Part shown: one piece after another, positions 10,199 to 17,478 of the stretch | Layout of the letters: every line of letters starts with the position of its first letter | How positions within the stretch are numbered: position 1 is the first letter of the stretch | Origin: Bacillus safensis FO-36b | GTDB lineage: Bacteria > Bacillota > Bacilli > Bacillales > Bacillaceae | DNA length: 64,000 nt | Direction: 5' to 3' | Assembly: GCF_000691165.1 (NCBI RefSeq) | Contig: NZ_ASJD01000010.1 | Location: forward strand, 1 to 64,000 | The notes under the pieces: model-generated | Told to the model about the DNA's origin: nothing | Seen by the model: the letters and a program-made list of their open reading frames with translations, nothing else | The model's database searches: none | Program-made: the position numbers and the translations under genes

Positions 10199-11305
10199 TT
10201 GAGTAATCAAGAAGCGTTGTGGATTGAAGCAGAAGCTTTTATTTCTGTATGCTATGAAGAATTAAACAAGTCAAATGAAGAGAAAGCAGCACGTCTGCAT
10301 GAAATAAAAAAAGAAATTGAAACTGAAGGAATTTATACGCATACACTAGAGGAATTAGCTTACGGGGCGAAAATGGCATGGCGCAACAGTAACCGCTGCA
10401 TTGGCCGTTTGTTTTGGTCGACCCTGCAAGTGCATGACTGCCGGCATGTAAAGACAGAGGATGAGGTGAAGGAGGCGCTCTTTCATCATATTGAGTATGC
10501 GACAAATGGCGGGAAAATCAAACCGTCCATTACGGTCTTTCCCCCAGAGAAGAACAGGCAGAAGGAAGTCGTCATTTATAATCATCAGCTCGTTCGTTAT
10601 GCAGGCTATGAAACTGAATATGGCATCATCGGCGACGAGGCATCTCTTGAATTAACAAAATTATGTGAAGAACATGGCTGGAAAGGGGAGGGCACACATT
10701 TTGATATTCTGCCTCTCATGTTTCAGCTAAAAGATCAGCCGCCTGTTCTGTATGAGCTTCCGAAAGAAATCGTCCAAGAGGTAGAGATCACCCATCCTGA
10801 ATACGATGAATTCCGTGATTTAGGACTGAAATGGTATGCGGTTCCGATTATTGCTGATATGAAATTAGAGATTGGCGGTATTCATTACAATGCTGCACCG
10901 TTTAATGGCTGGTATATGGGCACAGAAATTGGCGCACGCAACCTAGCGGATGAAAACCGCTACAATATGCTGAAAAAAATCGCTTCTCTTTTAGGACTGG
11001 ACACAACCAAGAATTCGTCCCTTTGGAAGGATAAAGCCATTGTCGAATTGAACGTGGCGGTTCTCCATTCTTATCGCAAAGCAGGGGTGACCATTGTTGA
11101 TCATCACACAGCAGCACATCAATTCAAGCAGTTTGAAAAGCAGGAAGAAAAGGCTGACCGCAAGCTGACTGGGGACTGGACATGGCTGATTCCCCCAGTA
11201 TCACCAGCTGCTACCCACATATTCCACAAGAATTACGACAATACCATTGTGAAACCAAACTATTTTTATCAGGACAAGCCCTATCACGGGACAGAAAAAG
11301 CCTAG
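10199..11305 (+). CDS. nos: Bacterial nitric oxide synthase oxygenase (NOS)
   Basis: A 368-residue haem enzyme that makes NO from L-arginine. There is no fused reductase domain, as expected in bacteria. The haem-thiolate Cys is in [13 protein letters not shown] near residue 67. The substrate-pocket region [19 protein letters not shown] and the pterin/dimer segment [20 protein letters not shown] near the C-terminus are intact. I set the start at TTG 10199: AAGTGAGG lies 9 bases upstream, and this residue aligns with Met1 of the B. subtilis protein as I remember it (then -ALWIEAEAF against -ILWNEAKAF). The GTG at 10184 lies inside the ribosome binding site. B. subtilis has the same gene (yflM) at this position. 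Confidence 0.95.
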   Translation: MSNQEALWIEAEAFISVCYEELNKSNEEKAARLHEIKKEIETEGIYTHTLEELAYGAKMAWRNSNRCIGRLFWSTLQVHDCRHVKTEDEVKEALFHHIEYATNGGKIKPSITVFPPEKNRQKEVVIYNHQLVRYAGYETEYGIIGDEASLELTKLCEEHGWKGEGTHFDILPLMFQLKDQPPVLYELPKEIVQEVEITHPEYDEFRDLGLKWYAVPIIADMKLEIGGIHYNAAPFNGWYMGTEIGARNLADENRYNMLKKIASLLGLDTTKNSSLWKDKAIVELNVAVLHSYRKAGVTIVDHHTAAHQFKQFEKQEEKADRKLTGDWTWLIPPVSPAATHIFHKNYDNTIVKPNYFYQDKPYHGTEKA

Positions 11306-11324
11306 CGAAAGCTAGGTTTTTTTA
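11296..11324. terminator. Terminator between nos and acylphosphatase
   Basis: Stem AGCCTAGC/GCTAGGTT with a GAAA loop and T-run overlapping the nos stop codon; A-rich on the left side, so it may serve the minus-strand gene too. Confidence 0.8.
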
Positions 11325-11594
11325 TTATCTTATTCGAAAATCCTGATAATGAGCCAGCTCAGTGAGCGGCTCCATTTGCATGTCGGTGACTTTTGAAAAA
11401 GGACTTCCTTTCCGGACAGTCTCTAAGAAATCAATCACTTTCTGCTGCTCACCCTCTACCTTTAACTCGACATGACCTTCATCTGTGTTGCGTACCCAGC
11501 CTTTCATTCCACGATTGACAGCTTCTCCCTGAACAAAATAACGAAAGCCGACTCCTTGCACACGTCCTTTTACAATGGCGTGATAATGAATCAT
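11325..11594 (-). CDS. yflL: Acylphosphatase (YflL)
   Basis: A small 89-residue enzyme that hydrolyses acyl phosphates. The signature GRVQGVGFRYFV carries the catalytic Arg (about 18), and GWVRNTDEG carries the catalytic Asn (about 36). The start is taken at 11594, 8 bases after GGAG; ATG 11600 and the longer frame to 11645 lack correct spacing. It is divergent from the MOSC gene, as in B. subtilis. Confidence 0.92.
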   Translation of the reverse strand: MIHYHAIVKGRVQGVGFRYFVQGEAVNRGMKGWVRNTDEGHVELKVEGEQQKVIDFLETVRKGSPFSKVTDMQMEPLTELAHYQDFRIR

Positions 11595-11716
11595 GATCAT
11601 CACTCCTTTTTTCACATCGTACCATAGCCTGCATCTGATCTTCACGCCTCGACTATGATTTGATTGTCAAACGATGTAAAATAAAAGCCAGTAGACAACC
11701 AAAGGAGATGGCCATC

Positions 11717-12367
11717 GTGGGACAAAAGAGATACGACATAGAAGGAATCCAAGTGGGACAACCTATCATTACCTATGCGAATGGAAAAGAAATCAAAACA
11801 GCCATCAACAAAAGGCGCATTCATGAGCCTGTGTATTTAAGTCAGGTCAATTTTGAAGGAGATGGTCAGGGGGATTTGGTTCATCATGGGGGTTATGATA
11901 AAGCCGTCTGCGTCTTTCCGTATGATCATTATGCTCACTTTGAACAATTTTTAGGGGTTCCATTACAGGAAGCTGCCTTTGGCGAGAATGTAACAGTACG
12001 CCAGCTAGTCGAAACGAATGTGCATATTGGCGATGTGTTTCAGCTTGGAGATGCATTTGTTGAGGTGAGCCAGCCAAGACAGCCTTGTGTGAAATTATCT
12101 CTTAAGCATGGCAACATGAAGCTTGTAAAGGAAGTGCAAAAAACAGGGTATACAGGCTTTTATTTACGTGTATTGAAAGAAGGCATGGTGCCGCCTGATG
12201 CATCGCTAGTACTAGTAGAAAAAGCGTCCCATCACATTACGGTCCATGAGGTCAATGAAGTGAAATATCGTCAAACAAGTCCAGAGAGACTGAAAGCCGT
12301 TCTTGAAGTAGATGCCTTAGCAGATGTGGTCAGGAAGTCTTTAGAAAAACGAATTCAGCACATTTAA
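11717..12367 (+). CDS. yflK: MOSC-domain protein (YflK)
   Basis: A 216-residue MOSC protein; the family binds molybdenum cofactor sulfur or handles sulfur transfer to metal-activated substrates such as N-hydroxylated compounds. Seen: GDGQGDLVHHGGYDKAVC, GENV and the conserved Cys in QPRQPCVKL (about 129). The GTG start at 11717 lies 9 bases after AAAGGAG; ATG 11708 directly abuts that site. The rest of the protein is full length compared with B. subtilis YflK (about 220). Substrate unknown. Confidence 0.88.
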   Translation: MGQKRYDIEGIQVGQPIITYANGKEIKTAINKRRIHEPVYLSQVNFEGDGQGDLVHHGGYDKAVCVFPYDHYAHFEQFLGVPLQEAAFGENVTVRQLVETNVHIGDVFQLGDAFVEVSQPRQPCVKLSLKHGNMKLVKEVQKTGYTGFYLRVLKEGMVPPDASLVLVEKASHHITVHEVNEVKYRQTSPERLKAVLEVDALADVVRKSLEKRIQHI

Positions 12368-12404
12368 AAAAAGCCGTACATCAGCTTAAGATGTGCGGCT
12401 TTTC
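12366..12404 (+). terminator. Terminator after yflK
   Basis: Stem AAAGCCGTACATC/GATGTGCGGCTTT with one G-T pair and a 7-base loop, followed by TTTTC. It also faces yflJ from the other side. Confidence 0.85.
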
Positions 12405-12409
12405 TAAGC

Positions 12410-12547
12410 TTATGAGCTGCGTTTCTTTTGCTCAAGAAGATTTGCAAGGAAATATGTTTTTAAGCTTTGAAGCTTTCTTCCTTCATGCTTGGTCACACCA
12501 AGCTTCTTTAATTCTTCGACATACCAGCCTTTGCTACCATAATGCAT
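12410..12547 (-). CDS. yflJ: YflJ-like small protein (DUF2639)
   Basis: A 45-residue basic protein beginning MHYGSKGWYVEELKKLGVTK, preceded by AAAGGAG 9 bases upstream. The pattern YGSKGWYVEELKKLG followed by a basic helix fits the DUF2639/YflJ family, and the place between yflK and mapB is the same as in B. subtilis. The function of the family is unknown. The Gly/Lys-rich N-terminus may bind a surface or nucleic acid, but nothing shows this. Confidence 0.85.
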   Translation of the reverse strand: MHYGSKGWYVEELKKLGVTKHEGRKLQSLKTYFLANLLEQKKRSS

Positions 12548-12681
12548 GATAGAAAACTCCTTTCAATTGAAACTGCCTGCATTGTAACATCTCAAAAAAG
12601 GAGGTGAAAAGCGTGCAGGTGTCAAGAAATGAAAACTGATTCTATCTGCCTATGATCCATGTATATGCTGGAAATATTGAT

Positions 12682-12843
12682 TTATGAATTTGGCGGGTTG
12701 AGGGTAACGAGGATCATGCCGACCGTCATAATCATGATGATAACACCAAGATAGGTCATCATGGATTGTTTTTTCTTAATCCCTACAACCGTTAAGATAA
12801 TACTTTCGATGAAAAAGATAACACCTATGATGATGAACCACAT
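12682..12843 (-). CDS. Small two-segment membrane protein
   Basis: A 53-residue ORF, MWFIIIGVIFFIESIILTVV then GIKKKQSMMTYL and a second hydrophobic helix (about 31-48). The short Lys-rich loop between two helices suggests a hairpin with the loop inside. AAAGGGG lies 11 bases upstream of the ATG, slightly long. It lies in the yflJ-mapB interval, where B. subtilis has other small membrane proteins (yflI/yflH); I cannot say which one it matches. Confidence 0.7.
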   Translation of the reverse strand: MWFIIIGVIFFIESIILTVVGIKKKQSMMTYLGVIIMIMTVGMILVTLNPPNS

Positions 12844-12925
12844 ATCAAATAAGACCCCTTTCGCATATCTTTGCCTATTTTACCACAGGCTTTTTTGTTT
12901 AGTCGTGACAGATTCGTGAAACGGG

Positions 12926-12958
12926 CATGAAAAAATCCCCTCCAGTGAAGGAGGGGAC
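12926..12958 (-). terminator. Terminator after mapB
   Basis: TCCCCTCC/GGAGGGGA with loop AGTGAA; the T-run appears on the minus strand, just past the mapB stop. Confidence 0.88.
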
Positions 12959-12967
12959 CCGCTTGGC

Positions 12968-13717
12968 TTACAGCTTTGTTAAAATAATCGGTTCGTCTTT
13001 AGTAATCACAATCGTATGTTCAATCTGTGCCACTAGACTTTTATCTGGTGTTTTAAATGTCCAGCCATCATCAGCCTGATAAATCGATTCAGCATTTGTT
13101 GAAATGAAAGGTTCAAAGGCAATGACTGTGCCATTTTTAAACAAAGCATTATCGAATGGATCATAGTAGTTCAAAATATGGTTGGGTGCTTCATGCAGAT
13201 TCTTCCCAATGCCGTGTCCTGTCAGGTTTTTAATGACAGTAAATCCTTGTTCTTTCGCTGTATTGTAGACCGCGCGGCCAATTTGGTTTTGTCTTTTACC
13301 GGCTTTTGCATGCTTTAATCCTTCAAGGAACGCATCCTCCGCACACTTACATAATGCTTCAAGACGAGCATCACCTGTTCCTAAAACGAATGAAATACCT
13401 GTATCGGAATAATATCCGTCAAGCTCTGCTGAGATATCAATGTTCACGAGGTCTCCCTCTTGTAAAATGGTTTTTTCACTAGGGATACCGTGTGCAACTT
13501 CATCGTTTACGCTGATACAAGTGGTACCAGGAAAGTCATATTCCTTTTCAGGTGCTGAATTGGCACCGTGCTCTTCTAATATTTTTTTCCCAATCAAATC
13601 TAATTCTTTTGTAGACATGCCTGGTTTCGCTTGGCTTTTCATTTCTTCTCTTGCCAAAGCGACAATTCGGCCGACTTTTTTTAAGGCTTCTAACTCATGA
13701 TCATGTTTGACAATCAC
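12968..13717 (-). CDS. mapB: Methionine aminopeptidase, type I (MapB/YflG)
   Basis: A 249-residue cytoplasmic enzyme that removes the initiator Met. Metal ligands are visible: the two Asp in NIDISAELDGYYSDTGISF, His in GHGIGKNLHE, and the Glu of AFEPF and QIEHTIVI. The GTG start is retained because the protein then begins MIVKHDHELEALKKVGRIVA, which matches B. subtilis MapB from its first residues; the ribosome binding site (GGGAATGAACA) is weak. This is the second, non-essential Map of Bacillus; the main one sits in the ribosomal protein cluster, not in this window. Divergent from nagP. Confidence 0.93.
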   Translation of the reverse strand: MIVKHDHELEALKKVGRIVALAREEMKSQAKPGMSTKELDLIGKKILEEHGANSAPEKEYDFPGTTCISVNDEVAHGIPSEKTILQEGDLVNIDISAELDGYYSDTGISFVLGTGDARLEALCKCAEDAFLEGLKHAKAGKRQNQIGRAVYNTAKEQGFTVIKNLTGHGIGKNLHEAPNHILNYYDPFDNALFKNGTVIAFEPFISTNAESIYQADDGWTFKTPDKSLVAQIEHTIVITKDEPIILTKL

Positions 13718-13813
13718 TGTTCATTCCCGCTTTCTATATCTTCATTCTATTCAATAGCTTACCACATTTTACGCAAAAAGAGTAAAGAGCGGAATTCAAA
13801 TGGATGTGGACAA

Positions 13814-13831
13814 ATTGGTATAGATAACTAG
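13814..13831 (+). promoter_or_regulatory. NagR (YvoA)-type operator over the nagP -35 region
   Basis: ATTGGTATAGATAACTAG closely matches the dre-type site of the NagR/DasR GntR regulators. It overlaps a plausible -35 (TTGGTA 13815-13820) placed 18 bases before TATGAT (13839-13844). Binding here would block nagP until an amino-sugar phosphate is present. The nagR gene itself is not in the window. Confidence 0.75.
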
Positions 13832-13905
13832 ACGTGCATATGATATATTTTTTATGAACATCATGAATGATTTTGGTCATGATGATGACAAAGGGGGGAA
13901 ATCAG

Positions 13906-15273
13906 ATGGTGTTTCAGTTTTTTCAAAAGCTAGGAAAATCATTTATGCTTCCAATCGCTGTACTTCCAGCAGCAGGGATTATTTTGGCCATTGGGCGGGA
14001 GGATGTATTCAATATCCCGTTTATTCATGCGGCAGGGAATGCAATTTTTGCGAACTTGGCTTTAATTTTTGCAATGGGTGTAGCGATTGGTATTTCAAAG
14101 GATGGGAACGGGGCAGCGGCATTATCAGGAGCGATCTCTTATTTTATTTTGTCAGCCGGTACAACGTCGATCAACTCAACCAACAATATGGGGGTATTGG
14201 GCGGTATTTTATGCGGGCTTTTGGCAGGTTATGTTTACAATAAATTTAAGGATACGAAACTGCCGGAATACTTAGGTTTCTTTAGCGGAAGGCGGCTTGT
14301 GCCTATTATGACGGCACTTTTCACCATTCTATTAGCAGCCGTTTTCGGATATGTATGGCCGCCGATTCAAAGTGTAATCAATGATTTAGGAGAATGGATT
14401 TTAAGTCTTGGTGCAACAGGTGCAGGGCTGTTTGGTTTCTTTAACCGATTGCTCATTCCATTAGGACTTCACCATGTCTTGAATAACTTATTTTGGTTTC
14501 AATTCGGGGAATTCAGCGGGGCAACAGGGGATTTAGCGCGATTCTTTAAAGGAGATCCAAGCGCGGGTGTCTTTATGACCGGATTCTTCCCAGTGATGAT
14601 GTTTGGTCTGCCAGCGGCATGTCTAGCCATGGTTGTAACTGCAAAACCTGAGAAGCGAAAAGCAACAGCTGGTCTGATGATTGGGATGGCACTTACATCA
14701 TTTATAACAGGGATCACTGAACCAATTGAATTTTCTTTTATGTTTTTATCTCCACTTTTATATGGTGTCCATGCTATTTTGACGGGGCTTTCGCTTTTTA
14801 TTGTAAACACTCTTGGGATTCATAGCGGCTTTGCCTTTTCAGCAGGTGCGATTGATTACGTCTTAAGCTTCGGAATTGCGCAAAAACCGATCTTGCTTCT
14901 TGTAGTAGGAATCATTTATGGCGTCGTGTACTTTGTCGTTTTCTATTTCCTCATTAAACTATTAAAGCTGAAAACACCAGGCAGGGAAGATGATGACATG
15001 GAAGATATCGCAGCGGATGATACGGTGACGGCAGGAGGAGCGAGTATGCTCGTAGAGGGACTTGGCGGCAAAGACAATATCACCACGATTGATCATTGTG
15101 CCACACGTCTTCGCTTAACAGTAGAGGATACAAATTTATTAAATGAAGGTACATTGAAAAAAGCAGGTGCCAAAGGGGTCCTGACTTCTGGAAAAACAAC
15201 CGTACAAATCATCATTGGAACGAATGTAGAATTTGTCGCAGATGATCTCCGTAAGGAAGTCGATCGAGATTAA
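13906..15273 (+). CDS. nagP: N-acetylglucosamine PTS permease, EIICB (NagP/YflF)
   Basis: A 455-residue membrane permease that imports and phosphorylates GlcNAc. The EIIC part covers about residues 1-360, from the amphipathic FFQKLGKSFMLPIAVLPAAG through LGLHHVLNN and the GITEPIEFSFMFLSP signature. A hydrophilic linker leads to EIIB (about 380-455) with the phosphorylated Cys in TIDHCATRLRLTV near 398. There is no EIIA domain, so a separate glucose-type EIIA is needed. The start at ATG 13906 follows AAAGGGGGG; upstream in-frame Met codons lack a site. Specificity is inferred from the operator, the gene order and the close resemblance to B. subtilis NagP. Confidence 0.92.
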   Translation: MVFQFFQKLGKSFMLPIAVLPAAGIILAIGREDVFNIPFIHAAGNAIFANLALIFAMGVAIGISKDGNGAAALSGAISYFILSAGTTSINSTNNMGVLGGILCGLLAGYVYNKFKDTKLPEYLGFFSGRRLVPIMTALFTILLAAVFGYVWPPIQSVINDLGEWILSLGATGAGLFGFFNRLLIPLGLHHVLNNLFWFQFGEFSGATGDLARFFKGDPSAGVFMTGFFPVMMFGLPAACLAMVVTAKPEKRKATAGLMIGMALTSFITGITEPIEFSFMFLSPLLYGVHAILTGLSLFIVNTLGIHSGFAFSAGAIDYVLSFGIAQKPILLLVVGIIYGVVYFVVFYFLIKLLKLKTPGREDDDMEDIAADDTVTAGGASMLVEGLGGKDNITTIDHCATRLRLTVEDTNLLNEGTLKKAGAKGVLTSGKTTVQIIIGTNVEFVADDLRKEVDRD

Positions 15274-15315
15274 AAAAAACGTTCAGCCAGGTCAAATGGG
15301 CTGAACGTTTTTTTG
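15272..15315. terminator. Bidirectional terminator nagP / DUF817 gene
   Basis: Stem AAAACGTTCAGCC/GGCTGAACGTTTT with loop AGGTCAAATG, T-run on both strands. It overlaps the end of the minus-strand gene. Confidence 0.9.
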
Positions 15316-16050
15316 TTTACGCTGTTCGATCACCAGTACAATGCTGATGACAACAAGTAAAAACCACGAACTGATTTTACCAAGATGGACGAGAGACCAA
15401 GCATGCTGCTGATTTGGATATTGCCATGCGCCTAAAAAGGTCGTGACATTTTCGGCCACCCAAATAAAAAAGCCAATCAGGAGAAATGAAACAACAAGCG
15501 GCATTCGAAAGGAAGATGGACCAACCTGAAACGAAACTGACGTTTTCCGAAACACAACAACAAGCAGACATGTCAGCCACCACCTGACATCATAGAGCCA
15601 GTGATGAGTAAAGAAATTGAGATAAATGCACAAACTGATGCCAATTGAAAGAAATGGATGAGGCCAGTCGGCCACTTTTACATGAAGTCGTGAAAGTGCC
15701 TGATAAATATAACTAGCCACACTCGCATACATAAAGCCGCTATAAAGTGGAACCCCAAATATTTTTGTATAAGCTTCTTCAGGGTAGGACCAAGAGCCCA
15801 TATGTACTTTATACACTTCTAAACAGATTCCTATGAGATGAAATAGACAAATGACCTTTAGCTCCGCCCAAGTCTCCAGCCGCAGCGTCAGCATCAGGAT
15901 CTGAGCTGCGATGCAAAGCAGTAGAATGAAATCATACCGGTGAAGAAAAGGAATAGACACCGTCTTTGATAGGGCAAGCGCCGCAAAGATCATGACGGGG
16001 AATAGACATGAGATGGCTTGTAAATAAGCAAAATGAAATAGTGTTTTCAT
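15292..16050 (-). CDS. DUF817-family integral membrane protein
   Basis: A 252-residue protein with about seven or eight hydrophobic segments. Recognisable DUF817 features are EVYKVHMGSWSYPEEAY with PLYSGFMYASVASY near residues 75-115, HHWLYDVRW near 147, and ENVTTFLGAWQYPNQQ near 203. B. subtilis YoaT belongs to this family but sits elsewhere, so this is a difference in gene content at this locus. The family has no established function; the buried Trp/His/Glu residues shared by the family suggest a carotenoid- or lipid-type membrane enzyme, which is only a guess. Confidence 0.75.
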   Translation of the reverse strand: MKTLFHFAYLQAISCLFPVMIFAALALSKTVSIPFLHRYDFILLLCIAAQILMLTLRLETWAELKVICLFHLIGICLEVYKVHMGSWSYPEEAYTKIFGVPLYSGFMYASVASYIYQALSRLHVKVADWPHPFLSIGISLCIYLNFFTHHWLYDVRWWLTCLLVVVFRKTSVSFQVGPSSFRMPLVVSFLLIGFFIWVAENVTTFLGAWQYPNQQHAWSLVHLGKISSWFLLVVISIVLVIEQRKQKNVQPI

Positions 16051-16152
16051 ACAAAATTAAACCCCTTTTTACTGTCTGAAATGACTTAGACGGTTTTAGC
16101 AAGGGAAAAGTTTACCTCAACTAGATATTCATGAACAATTTGTGAATATATA

Positions 16153-16168
16153 TGTGAAAAAGATCACA
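16153..16168. promoter_or_regulatory. FNR-type box upstream of the DoxX gene
   Basis: TGTGA-N6-TCACA (TGTGA 16153-16157, TCACA 16164-16168) fits the Fnr/Crp half-site rule. A TATAAT at 16186-16191 follows, which puts the box centre roughly 38-41 bases before the likely start, the position of a class II activator. Confidence 0.55.
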
Positions 16169-16206
16169 AATAACATTTCGAATAGTATAATAAGATCATA
16201 AAGAAA

Positions 16207-16224
16207 ATGTGAAATATTTCACAT
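16207..16224. promoter_or_regulatory. Rex- or FNR-type palindrome in the DoxX leader
   Basis: ATGTGAAATATTTCACAT is a perfect 18-bp palindrome. It fits TTGTGAA-N4-TTCACAA-like Rex sites except at the end bases, and also TGTGA-N6-TCACA. It lies just after the likely transcription start, a typical repressor position. Confidence 0.6.
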
Positions 16225-16245
16225 AATTTAAAAGGAGGCATCATC

Positions 16246-16749
16246 ATGTTTACAAAATTCTTACAAACGAATGTATGGGCAGCCGTTATCCTTTTGGCAG
16301 CAAGACTTTATATCGGATGGACTTGGCTGACATCTGGTATTGGAAAACTAACAGGTGGATTTGATGCGTCAGGCTATTTGCAATTTGCAATATCTGAACC
16401 TGTCGTCAAAGATGGTCATCTAGTGTATCCGTTCTATGTATGGTTTTTAGAAAATGTCGCTTTGCCAAATGCCGGACTATTCAGTGCCATGGTCATGTGG
16501 GGAGAAATCTTAGTAGGCCTAGGATTAATTGTTGGATTGTTTACAACAACGGCAGCCTTTTTTGGAAGCGTGATGAATGTCTCTTTCTTACTAGCTGGAA
16601 CTGTCTCTGTGAACCCGCTGCTTCTGCTCATAGCCATCATTATCATGGCAGCGAAAGGGAATGCAGGCAAATTTGGACTTGATTATGTCGCAGGTCCAGT
16701 CCTCAAAAGAACAATGAAAAGAAAGCCGCAGTTAGAAGTGGCATCATAA
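16246..16749 (+). CDS. DoxX-family membrane protein
   Basis: A 167-residue protein with four hydrophobic segments (about 12-30, 68-86, 90-112, 118-135) and the DoxX signature ARLYIGWTWLTSGIGKLTGGFD near the N-terminus. DoxX proteins are linked to membrane redox reactions, thiosulfate oxidation and thiol or oxidative stress, often with a partner oxidoreductase; no partner is adjacent. A perfect ribosome binding site AAAGGAGGC lies 6 bases before ATG 16246. The two redox-type operator sequences upstream suggest control by oxygen or NADH level. Physiological role not determined. Confidence 0.82.
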   Translation: MFTKFLQTNVWAAVILLAARLYIGWTWLTSGIGKLTGGFDASGYLQFAISEPVVKDGHLVYPFYVWFLENVALPNAGLFSAMVMWGEILVGLGLIVGLFTTTAAFFGSVMNVSFLLAGTVSVNPLLLLIAIIIMAAKGNAGKFGLDYVAGPVLKRTMKRKPQLEVAS

Positions 16750-16753
16750 TAAA

Positions 16754-16794
16754 GAAAAGCATCCTGAGCACAAGCTCAGGATGCTTTTTTATTT
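16754..16794. terminator. Bidirectional terminator DoxX gene / YjgB-like gene
   Basis: Perfect stem AAAGCATCCTGAGC/GCTCAGGATGCTTT with loop ACAA, T-run on both sides. Confidence 0.92.
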
Positions 16795-17380
16795 AAGAAT
16801 CGGCTTTAATGAGGTTGATATGCAGGACGGTGAGCTCATGCTGACTCATATCTGGATCATGGCCTACGATAAATTCGAGTTCATAATCACCGGTTCGATA
16901 CACATATTTTTTCTCTTTTGTCTGAGGAATGGTACTCACTGAATCCGCTGGTCCAAGCTGTTTCTTTAGTAACGAAGGGGTCATACCGCCGATATTTGTT
17001 TCTTTTTCTACATTTGTACCGAAATAACGGATTTCATCAATTTTGCCTTTCGCATCATAGTGAAAAGCAAATCCAGGATTCCCCATTTCAGCATGATACA
17101 AATCAAAGCTGCTTTGACCTGTTTCTGGATATGGATGTCCGAGCTGATGATGAACGTCTTTTTTTGTTTGAACGCCTATTTTCAGTCCCTTCGCATAGTA
17201 GGGCATTTGTCCTTTATGTGCCAGCTTATAAATGCTGTTAAGCGCGGCTTTTGGACCTTGAGGAACGGATTGCTCTGCTGCTGGTTTAATCATGGCGTGT
17301 GCTGAGACCGCAGGGCTGAAACCGAATAGGGCCGATGAAGCAAGTGAGGCAGTTACGACAAAAGCTGCTGTTTTCTTCAT
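16793..17380 (-). CDS. Secreted YjgB-like protein (DUF4309)
   Basis: A 195-residue protein with a signal peptide ending near VSAHA (residue 29). The mature part resembles B. subtilis YjgB: ALNSIYKLAHKGQMP, VQTKKDVHHQLGHPYPE, FHYDAKGKIDEIRYFG and LLKKQLGPADSV. The arrangement of repeated 'KxxVxxxLGxP' turns is like small beta-alpha SmpA/OmlA-type modules. The function of the family is unknown. It has no counterpart at this spot in B. subtilis as I recall, and follows ltaS on the same strand with a terminator between. Confidence 0.78.
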   Translation of the reverse strand: MKKTAAFVVTASLASSALFGFSPAVSAHAMIKPAAEQSVPQGPKAALNSIYKLAHKGQMPYYAKGLKIGVQTKKDVHHQLGHPYPETGQSSFDLYHAEMGNPGFAFHYDAKGKIDEIRYFGTNVEKETNIGGMTPSLLKKQLGPADSVSTIPQTKEKKYVYRTGDYELEFIVGHDPDMSQHELTVLHINLIKADS

Positions 17381-17433
17381 GATAAATCCCTCCTTCTTCT
17401 CCTATACCCGGGGCCATCATGATCAAACGTGAA

Positions 17434-17468
17434 AAGAACCAGCTGATCAAGGATCGGCTGGTTCTTAG
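17434..17468 (-). terminator. Terminator after ltaS
   Basis: Stem AAGAACCAGC/GCTGGTTCTT with a 13-base loop; on the minus strand it lies 12 bases past the ltaS stop and runs into TTTTC. Confidence 0.8.
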
Positions 17469-17478
17469 CATGAGAACG

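Noticed and set aside
12599..12640. Strong AAAGGAGGTG site before a GTG
   Set aside because: The frame stops after only 8 codons (MQVSRNEN) and no longer gene follows; not listed as a gene. It could be a leader peptide, but nothing supports that.
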